Positions 50,040 to 61,900 of a stretch of DNA of 64,000 nucleotides are shown here, piece after piece (position 1 is the stretch's first letter; the number at the start of each line of letters is the position of its first letter). Position numbers and translations under genes: made by a program. Source of the stretch: Corythucha ciliata (Eukaryota; Arthropoda; Insecta; Hemiptera; Tingidae); contig CM075942.1 of NCBI GenBank assembly GCA_038030265.1, positions 48,078,751 to 48,142,750 on the forward strand. Reading direction: 5' to 3'. The notes beneath the pieces were generated by a model. The model was not told the origin of the DNA. It ran no database searches and worked only from the letters and a program-made list of their open reading frames with translations.

Positions 50040-51740
50040 CTGTTAAATTAGGAAAAACGATAATTCGCAGTTAACAATGAGAAAATCAGAATTCGCGTTT
50101 AAAACTGTTAAAAAAGGCTAATTTGCTGCTAGAATGGAGAAAAATCGCTCGTTATCGTGGTTAAAATTGAGAAGAAGAGCTAATTAGCGGCTAAAATTGA
50201 GAAGATTTCCGGTAAAAACTGTGGAAAAAAGCTGATTCACGAATAAAATGGAGAAAAAGTGCTTGTTCATGGTTAAGATTGAGGACAAGCGCTAAATTCA
50301 CGGTTAAACGTGAGGAAAATTTATAATTAGCTGGTAAAGCTGAGGAAAAGAGCTAATTCCGTAATTCGTGGCTAAAATATAGTGAAAGCGCGCTGACTCT
50401 CGAATGTAGGTATATAGCCGCGGATAAAATTGATAAGGCCTGCTAATGTGCTTGTTCTTGGGAGAAGTCCACGGCTAAAATCGAGAAAAGGCGCTAATTC
50501 GCTGCTAATGAGACAGATTAGAATTCGCTGTTAAATATTAGAAAAATGCTAGTTTGCGGCTAAAATTGAGAAAAATATTTTATTCATGGGGCTAAAATTA
50601 AGACAAAGCGCTGTTCGCAACTTTAAAAATGAGAACATTTGGAAGCCCGTTAATGTGTTGTTTTACTACTTTTGCGCAAGTTGGGGCAAGTCCTCGACTA
50701 AAATTGGGAAAAAGTGCTAATTCACGGCTTACAACGAGAAAAATCACAATTCGCAGCTAACAGGTGCTAATTCACGACTAAAATTAAGAAGGCCCGCTAA
50801 TTTGCTGTTCTTGAGACAACCCCACGGCTAAAATTGAAAAGCGCTAATTTGCTGCTAACAATGAGAAAAAAAAGAATTCGTGGTTAAAACATTTAAAAAG
50901 CCGCTATTTTGCGGCAAAAATTGAAAAAAATCGTGGTTATAACTGTGAAAATACGATGATCCACGGCTAAAATGGAGAAAAAGCGCTTGAGAGGCCGAAT
51001 TTACGAAAAAAAAACAAGAAAAGGCGCTAATTCGTGGCTAAAATAGACAAAGCCCGCTAATGTGCTGTTCTTCAGGTTATGGGACGAGTCCGCGGCTAAA
51101 AATAAATCAAATGACGCTAATTTGCGACAAAATTGAGGAAAATTGCAATTTCACGGCTTGCAATTAGAAAAAGCACAATGTGTAGGTATAGCTAAAGTGC
51201 GCTACTTAATCGTGGCTAAAATTAAGAAGGCCCGCTGATTTTCAGTTCTTCAGACAAGTCCGCTGATTTGCTGTTCTTGGGACAAGCCCACTGTTAAAAT
51301 TGAGAGAAATAATTAATTCGGTGCCAACAATGAAAAAAATAATTCGTGGTTAAAACTTTAAGAAACCGCTACTGTTCGTGGCTGAAGTTGAGACACAGAA
51401 CGCTGATTTGCGGCTATATAAAATTTAAAAAATCGCGGTTAAAACTGTGAAAATACGTTGGTTTGCGTCTTAAATAGAAAAAGCGCTTGAAGAGACAAAA
51501 TTTGCGGCATAATTAAGAAAAAGCGATAAAATCAAATAAAATCTCTGATTCGCGGCTAAAAAGGAGAAATTTCCCGCTAATGTTCTTTCTTTTGGGACAA
51601 GTCCGCGGCTAAAATTTAAAAAAAAAATGCTAATTCACGATTAAAAATGAGAAAAATCTCGAATTTTTAAAAAAAGCGCTATATAATATGCCGCACTTGG
51701 TGCAAGTCCGCGCTTAATACTATAAGAATAAGCCCAGATA
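50040..51740 (+). repeat. Family A repeat block, longest forward array
   Basis: About 1.7 kb is made almost wholly of the unit GCTAATTCGCGGCTAAAATT plus GAGAAAAAGC. Unit length is about 28-40 bp and divergence is high. A sub-unit, CCCGCTAATGTGCTGTTCTT plus GGGACAAGTCCGCGG, recurs every 250-350 bp (for example near 50430, 50650, 50800, 51060, 51240, 51580). The block therefore has a higher-order period. Confidence 0.8.
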
Positions 51741-51779
51741 AACGGTATGCCTACGCTTCGTGGACTACGTTCGCGTGAC

Positions 51780-52720
51780 TGAACCCCTCGAAATTGGTTT
51801 TTAGAAGATTCAAACATGTGATGGCATTATTCAGCCAAGAATGGCACTCGAATGAGCGCCAGGAATAGTTTTTAAAGATTAAAGAGCTAAACCCTCGAGA
51901 AATTGGGTTTTCAGGGAGCCAACCCCGCGAATTCGGTTATATGAAGAAACAAATTGGGTTTCCTGTGATTGCGAAGCCCGTGAAATTGTTTTTTTTTTTT
52001 TTTTTGAAGAGCTAAACCCGCGAAATTGGTTTTATTTAGAGTCAAATCCGCGAGAATGGGTTGTTCAACAGCCCAAAAAGTGTAAAAACCTCGCGAAATT
52101 GGTTTATGAGAGGGCCAAAATCCGAGAAATTTATTTTTAGAGTTCCCCCAAATGTTTCATTTCCCCTCGAAGAACTTTGAAATTTAAAATAACCAGTGTG
52201 GCACCAATCGGGCCGAATTGGGCTGTAACTGCCGCGTTGATATCCCTCTGTCCATGTGCAAATTCACTGGAATACTTTCTCCCAAATTGGGCATTCATGC
52301 AAGTTCACCAAGCTAAATTTTGGATAGAAGGTCAAAAAACACGAAATTCACGTGTTGGAGTAACCAATACTGTGAATTTCGTTTTTGAATGTGCCAAATT
52401 AGTTCTTCAAAGTAGCTAACCTTTTTAGAAAGAGTAAAAACCAACAAAAACCTTTTAGTTTTTACCAACAACGACCTTTTTAGAAAGAGTAAAAAAAAGA
52501 GTACCTACCTAAAATGTGGCTTATGAAAAAGCCAAAATTTGAGATAGCCGAAGTCGTTAAATTTGGTTTTGAACGAGCCAAGTTCACGAAATTTGGTTTT
52601 TTGAAGAGGGAAACTTGCGTTTCACTGGTTTGACTCTTATTAAAAAGAAATTTCACGGAACTGACTCTCAGAAAAACCAATTCAGCATGGTTCGCTCTTA
52701 CCAAAATCAACAGCCAACAA
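51780..52720. repeat. Family C ~30-bp repeats
   Basis: Units read approximately GAGCCAAACCCGCGAAATTG then GTTTTTAGA. They fill 51780-52150 and, more weakly, 52490-52720. A related reversed block lies at 34090-34810 and a longer one at 56390-57800. Confidence 0.7.
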
Positions 52721-55051
52721 CTGGGGATTTTCTAACAAAAAAAAAACAACTCTATTGAAACGTCTGCCCTGTTTTCTTTTCATTTTTGTCCCAGCGTAGT
52801 TTGCTCTTTGAACTTTTTTGCCCTGATTTTCTAAATGTCGAGTTGACAACCCTTAGCCATTTACGGCTATTTGGGCGCGCCGAAGCATTTGACAATGGCG
52901 ATGGTCAGCCACTGGCTCAATAATCAATCACGCATATTACTCGAGATGGTTCTCCCCCCCCCCCTGTATGCATCGGATTGTTTTGGAAAGAAAATCATTC
53001 ATCTCACCCCCTCTCCATTTGAAGTTTCCTTGCCCTGGAATACACCACCAACAGGAGTATTTCCGATTACACGTCGGCAACCGATACGATATAGTGAGGA
53101 AGCCCGTCGACCGTCCATCACCAGTTAGAAAATCTGACATTCACTAATTAAACAAAAATAATAATAAATAATAAATAATAAATAAAAGTTGTGAAAAGGG
53201 GGCAGGGGTGGGCTAAAATATACCGACAAACGGAGCAAAACAAGAGCAATGAAACATGAACTCAAGAACACAAATTTCAACCTTTCTTCCTCTCTCACGG
53301 CTGCAACAATTCACGTCCCCACATTTGTATAAGTCCTTGTTGCGTAAATTCTGTTTATTTATTTATTTCCCCGATTAAAATGAGAAGGCTGAGCGTATGA
53401 GGTAAGGGACAAAAAAATGAGGAAAAATTGAAACATTTTAAAGGTTTCATATATTGCGTAACCTAAGGGATAATAATTAGCATGGAATTGTAATAATTCC
53501 TATAGTTGGTGTACTATGGAGGGGGGTTTGTGTTCTGTTGTGAAAGAGGAAAGATACTCCGATAGATAGACTTTATAAAGGCAATGGGAATAGTCAGCTA
53601 ATGGGTAATTTTCGATAGTTAATGATGTTATTTTGATAATCTATCGGCAACGCCAGCCACCTGATTTTGTATAAAGAGGCGATTTTCGTTAAAATCGAAG
53701 GATACCAAAAGAAAATGACCATTTCAACAACGAAATAAGTACTTTAAAGAGGTACTCAAAACATTTTCAGTCACGTAAAAGGAAAGAGAGAAAAAAAGGC
53801 TCCAGTTATAAATTCAACGCCCTAAGCATACAGAATCAAGCCGTTCTTTAAATATCCCCATTCGTATGAGTCGGTTCTTCGAACCTGATTGTCGTTTAAT
53901 GAGTGTGTGCGTACACGCTAAAAGCGCGAAATTCACCTAAGGTTTCGTATGTCAGCTCAACCGTGTGAGGGCGAGAGAGAGAGTAAAATAAAGAAAAAAA
54001 AAAAAAAAACGGATGTGACCTATTCGAAGGTTTAAACAACTCGACCACGCGTATAGTATCAATCGAACGATTTTTTAATTTCACTCCGCGCATCTAAAAC
54101 GGAATAAAATAAACTTTGGCGAGTCAATGGGCTAGTATATGAATGAATCGCAGGATTTGTTGACGTCAAGCCGATCAATTGAGAAGAGGCGAATGACGAA
54201 CGATTTACCATTTACGATTCTAAATGTCTTATATACTTACTTCTTATACTTATTTCTCTTTTTTTAAAGCCTAAAGGCTCCGCGCGTGTTCGCCGAGTAG
54301 ATTTTCCTGGGCTTTCCCAATAAAACGTTAGATTTTAGACGCTCTCTAGAGTCTAGGGGTTTGACGATGGTTAAAAAAAATATTTCTATTGTATAATTGG
54401 GCCTGGGCACGTGTTATTATAGCTGTACTGAAGGATTATTTAAGACTGTCATTTGTATGAATTCACGATCGGACCACGTTGCTATGATCTGAGCGCCTGT
54501 TTATACATACTTATTCGAAGGGAACAACTCTAATTCTGTTAATTAATTAATGAAATAATTAATTTCCATCACGATAAATATTTTTGTGTATGATACGCGC
54601 GGGTAAGTTAGGAAACTTGAACGAATGTTTCGAGGCTAAAGCCGAAAAAATAAAAATTAACGAAAAAACGCGTACCTTTTCTTTTCTTCGTCAAATCACG
54701 GGTAACCCACTAAATACGTCGCGTCTAACGGGCTGGAATAAACTGAAAGATATGTTCTCTTCTAGAGTTCACCTACGGTTAGGTACCACTCTTTCAGTCT
54801 TTTCACTCCTTCTCACTCTCACTCGCAATCCCAGCAACCGGTGATACTTTTTCCTTCTCTTTCTATAGAAAGAGCGGCGTTGGAAAGGAGAACGCTCCGC
54901 ATCGTGGAGGATGCGTCATTTTTTCGTTAATTCTTCCGCTCCTTTAACATTTTTTTTATTATTATTTTGCGTTCATTTAATTTTAAAACTATGGTTTTAA
55001 CGTGGGTTTCGTCGCATGTGGGTGCATCTTTTGTTTTTGTTGTTGAGAAAG
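52721..55051. other. Gene-free stretch between repeats and the tail-anchored protein gene
   Basis: This is AT-rich, mostly non-repetitive DNA with a poly-C run (about 52948-52957), AATAAA-rich simple sequence (53155-53190) and a poly-A run (about 53994-54009). Frames at 52871-53140 and 54584-54844 lack family resemblance and are not called. The 3' UTR of the gene ending at 55052 presumably enters from the right. Confidence 0.45.
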
Positions 55052-55953
55052 TTACACGAGTAAGAAGCGTACGACGATGATCACGAAAATACACACAGTC
55101 GACAAGAGGAAACAGGCGGCGATGTCCTCCTTTCCAACGTTGAACTTTTTTTGACTCCCCGCGTTGGATGATCGTTCCCTCGTGTAACCGCCACCACTAC
55201 CCTCAGCACGACGACGGCCACTGCCGTCATCAAACTCGTCCGAGTTTGTAAACGAAACGCTTTTTTTCACATTTGTCGCGCTCGACTCTTTTTTCAAAAT
55301 CGACTTGGGCTGCAGCTGATAGACGTCCGTCGACCGATGGTGACGTGCAACAGAAGCAGGAGTGGCAGGAGGAGAGACCGTTGTCGCCGTTGTGGTCGTG
55401 GTGGTGGTTCCATCGGCACGACGGCTGCTGCGTCCGTCTCTCTGCCGCTCATCAGTTTCCTTGAGAAGTCGAGTCGTCTCCATATCTTCATTGCGGCGAC
55501 TTACGAGCGTCGTCGTCACCTGATTTTGAGTTGCGACGAAAATACACTTTCAAACACTAAACAATAGAAAATATTTAAATTTGTTGGGTTGTGCCCTTTG
55601 ACAACAAAATTCCATATTTTATCCATATGCCCGGACCAGAAATTTAAATTTTATGTCTCGCTTTCTACCTAGTACGTACTAGGAATTCATCATTCAATTC
55701 CATCAAGGGCGTATACGGGAGCGAACCGGAGGGGGGGGGGGAGAATCTCCATGATGCCCCACCATGAGAAACAAATTAAGTGAGTTGAGTGTTCCGGTTT
55801 CGGCTGTTCGTCATCTTTTGAGCGTTCGGAGTGACAACAGAAAATCTGACTTACCGACGGCGATGATTCTGGTGCATGCTTTAATTTAATTACGGACCCT
55901 CGTAGTTTGAGCACCAGTAAAACAGTTCTGGGAATCGAAAATTTCATACCCAT
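55052..55953 (-). CDS. Tail-anchored membrane protein with paired SILK and RVxF PP1-docking motifs
   Basis: I do not recognise the family. Exons 55953-55855 and 55519-55052 join in phase 0 at a strong GTAAGT donor, giving 188 residues. Residues 1-33 are basic/hydrophobic. The middle is low complexity (Thr-rich tract, Ser/Arg-rich). PKSILKK lies at about 105-110 and KKSVSF at about 118-123, in the order and spacing seen in protein phosphatase 1 regulators that use a SILK motif followed by RVxF. One hydrophobic segment (IAACFLLSTVCIFVIIVVRF) at about 166-188 ends the protein, so a C-terminal tail anchor facing the cytosol is likely. A conserved-looking ETTRLLKE acidic dileucine-type motif is also present. 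An acceptor (ATGCATATTCAG) lies 2 nt before the ATG. PP1 binding is inference from motifs. Confidence 0.72.
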
Positions 55954-55959
55954 ATCTGA

Positions 55960-58900
55960 ATATGCATAGAATCGTTACCCGTCAAAAAAGAAGGAGAAAA
56001 AAGGCACCTCTCCTTAGAAACGGTCGTTATTGCCCTCTTTTAAGTTTCTTCTGCCCAAAAATTGACACTTTTGCCCCACAAAGTGATACTCCAGGACTCG
56101 ACTGGCTAAGAAACTGCGGTAATTTAACCCCACAAATTGGGCCCATCCATCCTGGAGACGCACACGCCTGTAAACTGTGAAATTATAGTAGTCAACAAGC
56201 GCTAATCTAATGAAAGGGAACAGTATCTCTGAGAAGATCGCACGGGACAGAAGACGCCGGCATTTCCCTTCCTGTCACTATGACCACTTCGGTGTTCGGT
56301 CCATGCCAAGAGCGGGGTGGGGTGGGGGCTAGTGAAATGCGTCCTCCCTCCCGTCACACTTGGTACACCTGTCTAGCAAGCTAAAACCCGTGAAATAATA
56401 TTTAGGGCAAAATCAAACTCGGGGTTCACATGAGAGCCTAAAATCTGTGAAATCGATCATTTCAATGAGGCAGTCCCACGAAATTGGTTATTTCTGTGAA
56501 CCGGACCTCCAAAAATTGTTTTTTTTAGAGAGCGACATTGGTGATGTAGTGAGACAGAATCGCGATAGTGGTTTTTTAGTGAGCAAAATTGGGTTTTGAA
56601 TAAACAACCCCACGAATTTGGGTTTTCACTTTCAGCAAGAAAAATCCGTGAAATTGTTATTTTTGAGAGCCCGGAAGCTCGAATTTTTCAATCAGCAAAA
56701 TTCAAGAAATTGGCTTTCAATGAGCCAAGCCTGTGATTCAAAACTTAGTTTTTTTTAGAGTCAGACCTGCGAAAATAGTTTTTTAGTGTGCGAAATTGGC
56801 CACTAAACCACGAAATTAGTTATTCAGCAATCAAAATACACCAAAGCCTTTATTTAGTGAGGCCCACCCACGATAATTTTCAGCTAGCCAAATCCACCAA
56901 ATCGTTCATTCAGTGAGACCGGCGTCACTTGGCGTTTTAATGAGCCAAAATCGCAAAAATGTTGTTTTTCAGTGTACGAAATCCCAGAAATTTGTATTAG
57001 CGGGCATAATAGCCGCGAGAGCAAAAGAGAATTCTTTAGAGAGCAAAACTCGCTAAATTTGTTTTTTTTTGTGAGCCAGAACCACGAAGATGGGTTTTTA
57101 GTGAACCTATAAGCGCGAAAATGTTTATTTTAGTGAGCGAGACTCACCAGAATGTTTTTTTTTTTTTTTAGTGAGAAAACTTCGAGAAATTGGGGTTTGG
57201 AGAACCATAGCCGCGAAACCCGTGATACGCGAGTGAAACCCGCGAAATATGATTTTAGTGAGCCAGAATCACGAAAATGGTTTTTTAGGTCGCGGGATCT
57301 GCGAAATTGGAGGGTTTTAAGGCCAGACTCGCGATAATTGCGTTTTAGCGAGCCGAATCACGTAAGTTGATTTTTAGTGAGTGAAATCAGATAAGTTGGT
57401 TTTGTAGTCAGCCGGCTTGCGAAAATGTTCTTGTTGTGAGTTAGAACCGCTAAAAATTTTTTTGTGAGGTTCTGAAAAATTTATGTTTTTTTTAGCTAGC
57501 CAAACTTGCGAAAATGGCTTTTCAAGGAGCCTGACCCGTCAAAATGGTTGTTGATTAGCAAAACATACGAAATTGGCGTTTTTGTGAGCCAGACAGAATC
57601 GCAAAATTAGCGTCTTAAAAAGCCAGAAATTGCCAAATGAGGTTTTTCAGTGAGCAAAATCGCCGCGTGATTTTTTTTTCACGAGGAAAACCGGCGTAAA
57701 TTGGTCATCAGTAGAAAAATCTGTGAAACTGGTAATTTAGTGAGCCCACACGCGCGGAAAACATTTTTTTAACCAGAAAAATTCACGAAATGAGATTCTA
57801 AACGCTCATGTTTGCCCCTTGAGTTAGTGGGGCTGGAGGCCGAATATGGCAATGGGACAACATTTTCTGTTTATTTGCCAATCCATCATGATTTTGGGGC
57901 TTAATTTTAACATTTTGCAGTGGGAGAGAAGACCGTCGCTACGGTGGTGACTTTGACTGAACCGCTTCATCAGTGTCAGGATGAAACTGACAGCCACCGT
58001 CCCTGTAAGTTCTGTCAGGCCGTGACGATAACAAAAACACCCTCCAAAATAAAAAGTATTCGTGCATAGAACTGGAAATAATTATCTAGGATTGTGGATC
58101 CCCGGGGCGGGAGCTAAAATTACTAAAATCGGTCATTTTTCAAAAGAGTATCTGTGGAGTAACTCTAAAATGATTAAGCTGACCCCCCCCCCCCCAGAAA
58201 CAAGCAATTCGGGCACGAAAAACAGCAAAAGCAGTTTCATGGGCTAAAGTTTTTTTATTCACTGCAATTACGTTTTAATTAAGATATAAACCATAGAACG
58301 AATAACATATGAGTAGCAAGTTGTAACCCATCAGCATGGATTTCATGGACTACTATTTTTATGAAGGAAACAAAATTGGCGATAAGAAAAATAGTAATAG
58401 GAGGAGAGGGAGTACAATTTCCCCTCATTTAAAATGAAATTAGTTATTTCGCCGTGAAAAGAATGCACCTAAATTTATAGTTTTTCCATTAAAAAAAGTG
58501 CCTCACGACGGCTTCTCACTTGCATGACTCTGGATCCAATGATTAAATAATAAAAAAATATCAATACAACTTTTATGTTCAATTGTGCAACTCGCAAGAC
58601 TATTATTTATCAGTGGATTACTTTTAATTTCTTCTTTTTTTAGTCTTTTTTTCTTAAAGGGGTGGGGGCGGGGATATCTAGTACTAAAGACTAGACGTAG
58701 TAAAACAGCCAACATTGGCAAATGCGCAACTTATAAATACGTGAATATGCTTAAAATAAAGACAATAGCTGTGACATGTCCTTAAAATTAAACATTCAAA
58801 AAAGAACCGATCACTGTGGTTTATACGGTTGGGGCCGGGGAGTGAACGTAATGGTGGTTGATGGAGGGGGGGGGAATGAAATTGTCGAGAAATACCGGAA

Positions 58901-58990
58901 ATTTCTTTAATGAACGACAGAGAAGGGAAGGGCCCCGGGATGTTCTGGAAGGAGGCGTGGAGGGAGAGAGAGAGAGAGAGAGAGAACGAG
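55960..58990. other. Gap between the tail-anchored protein gene and BAG6
   Basis: Bases 56390-57800 are family C repeats (unit near AGTGAGCCAAAACCGCGAAA then TTGGTTTTT). Flanking sequence is AT-rich with poly-G or poly-C runs at about 55730, 58184 and 58866. A (GA)n tract at 58966-58985 abuts the BAG6 stop. No gene is supported. Confidence 0.6.
56390..57800 (+). repeat. Family C repeat block, longest array
   Basis: About 40 degenerate units of 30-35 bp repeat the theme TTTTTAGTGAGCCAGAATCG plus CGAAATTGG. They include short T-runs. No higher-order period is obvious. Frames crossing the block are repeat products. Confidence 0.75.
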
Positions 58991-58994
58991 GAGT

Positions 58995-61900
58995 TTAGGG
59001 GGCGATGAATTTAGCAGCGTTGGGATACTTCTCTGGCGTGAAATCTGGATGACTGCGAAGTGTAGCGCTAACCGTGGCTTTGAGCTGTTCTTTGTGAGCC
59101 GTTCGCAACGCGGCGTCAACTCCGGCAGCTTCGGCGACTCCTTCGGTATTGTTGACGCCGGCAGTGGCCAGGGCGGTTGTGACGGTATCTGTAACGGAAG
59201 AGTTCCGGACAATTTTATTGAAAATGGTCGAAATTATCGTAAAAAAGTTTTTAGAGATCTCGTCAAGAATGAAACTACTCCCCGAGCGGATCGGCCAACG
59301 GCTGCGCATGACATGGTCAGCGCCTCAGCGATCTCCGCTTATTTCTTGCCGCAAGAACAAGCTCGTGTGAATCCCACGAAACGAGCGTTGCCCATTCACC
59401 ACCGACGCGGAAGCATTGCCAGCGTCAACCACCTGACTGCCTCCAGCCAAGTCGAAACGTCCGGCCTTTAAATTCTACTGGTGAGCTAAGGCGCCAGCCA
59501 AGACTCGATCACAAGGGGACTGAGACGGTGAAGTGTCTGCCCGCTTTTTACTGTTTTCAGGTTAAGCTGTCCTGTTCCAGGCTTTTGAGTTGGGTGAATC
59601 CAGAAAATCCATTTCTGGAGGTTAAAATGCAGATTGCTGGTTGGAGCTCGCGTGGGGAGGAGGTTTAACGAAGCGCCTCTGCATCGCGGTGACGAGAGAG
59701 CATGCAGAAGGCGGTTCAAGAGGGCCACCTGGATGGCAGGGTTTGAGGGACGGTGAAGTAAACGCTGGGGGGCTTCCTTCGGTGGATCTTATCGAGAGGG
59801 ATAACGAGGAGGTGATCGTGCTGGGCAGCGCTTACGCCATTTCCCGGTCGAATTTAAGCCCAAATGGAGATTATACTATGTCTCAAGAAACCTGCATCCC
59901 CTCCCCCTCCCGGCCGAGTACTCAATTGACGAGAAACGCTTTCTTGATAGGTGGCCTTTGTCCTTCACGGGTTATTTTCCAAGTATTTAGGGAAATTTGT
60001 ACTAACCGGTTAAAATCTTGCTAATGCTTCCGTGGGGTTTCGCCGAAGAAACAATTTTTCGTCTCTTGTTGGGCATTCCCGAGAGGTAAGCGTCGCTGAG
60101 CGGACTCTGGGCGGCTTGTCTTCGCTGCCTGTCTCTGTCTCTCGTGATAATAGGGACCCAGTCCTGCAAAAAAGATGAGAGGGGACATAAATATTCGGTG
60201 GATGAGTTCTTATTGAGAGCATTACACGTACAGAAGGAACTTGATTGTGCCATTGTTCAGCTCCAATGATGACATCGGGTAACGGTTCCGATATTTGTTC
60301 AGCCGTTGGAACAGTTTCAGCCACTTCGGTGTCTTCAATTTCCATTGGAACCAATTGCGGAGGCTGTTGAGGAGTCACAACGTTGGGAGCGGCGATTTCT
60401 ATGCTTAAAGCGACTGCCGGAGGTTGGACTGGAGCGACGACGGGGGGCGATGATGGTGACTGATCGTGGACGGCGACAGCTGCTGCAGTCGGAGGCTGTG
60501 GAACGGCGGCGGCTGCCGCGGCGCCCCCAGCACCGGGTACAGATGGGGCTCCTCCCATTCGGAAAACGATGAATTCGCGGACAGAGTCCGATGTGGGTGC
60601 GAGTCTTGTCGCGAACTGTCTCACCATGTAGGGAATCCTAAATTCGTCCCAGTTTTCTATTCCGGGGATTTGACTCATAAAACGGATCTAAAAAAGAAAC
60701 AAAAAATTACAGAGTACGCCAGTGGCTTACTTATTTTACGAAAAACTACTTACGCCCAATCTAATAAAAGCACATTTGGCGTCTCTGTCACCATTGAGGC
60801 AAGTAAAGCAGAAAAGCGAAGCCAAGTTTTGAGTATACTCAATCCAATGTTGTGTAATATTCCTGATAAATTCCGAAGAATCATCTATAATCATGGCAAA
60901 TTTCGTAAGAACCTGTTGAACAAACATAAGCCCCACTTTCATACCAGACTCAAGGATATCACGAATGATCCTTGGTAGGCTTGAATGATTCAATTGGTTG
61001 AAAGTTGCAACTATATCCACGTCTTCCCTCATCGGGATGTCAAATAGAGAAGCGAGGACACTTTCGAAAATGGGCCTAATGTCGACGTTCAAACGATTTA
61101 TTCCTTCGCTTATTGCCTGGAAATGAACATTTGAATTAAATGAGGAAGTACGCTCTTTAAAAAAAATGCGGAACTCACCAAATTGCTGTCCCTGTCTCTC
61201 AAGAATTCAAATCTGATGTAACGACGTAAGGCTGGACGAACCGTGGTAAGTAAATGATCGAAGTTCAAATCACGAACGTCACGAACAGTCAAGTGCCGGG
61301 CCATTCGAAGAAAAATGTCGGTGAAAATTGAGTCGGGGTACCTTGATTCTTGAATTAGCGGTAGCAGAGGAGTTTCAGGGGACAAATCCTAGAAAGGGGA
61401 GTCAAGTCAGCGGAGATTAGGAGCGTCAAACGGTTTAGGGTATGACAAATAACAAACCCTGGGCAACTGAGCGGAAGCTTGAACTACAACTGTGACGTCA
61501 TTCGGTTCGGATCTGATTCTTCTGACTACAGATTCACCTTCACCCCTGTCTGAAAAAAACATCAACATTCAAATTGAATTACACGGTTGGAACAACCCAA
61601 TTAGCGAAAAATTACCTCCTAGCATCCTCGAAATTTGATTCAAAACCCAATTTCTACGCGAAGAAGTCGTTGACGAGTCTCTTTCGTTTCCGTTATTCGT
61701 AGCGCCGCCGGTCCCACGTGAAATATCTTCGGAGTCGAGTCCAGTTCCAGACGAGGCACTGCCTGATGAGGCGTTTCTGGCCGCTTCACGACCCCCTGGC
61801 GCCCTATCACCACCACGCGGCTCCACGTGGGCTTGAATAGTCGCCGTAAATGTTGGAATACCGGAACTTGATGTGGTGTCAACGTCACTTTGAGTTTGCT

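Noticed and set aside
50040..51740. CRISPR-like appearance of regularly spaced ~30-bp repeats
   Set aside because: Units are degenerate, contiguous and without unique equal-length spacers, and the window is clearly eukaryotic.
54584..54844. An 86-residue plus-strand frame starting MCMIRAGKLG
   Set aside because: No motif, no splice context, and no homology I can recognise; length is compatible with chance.
59049..59471. A 140-residue plus-strand frame
   Set aside because: It overlaps the last BAG6 exon antisense and its intron; no family resemblance.
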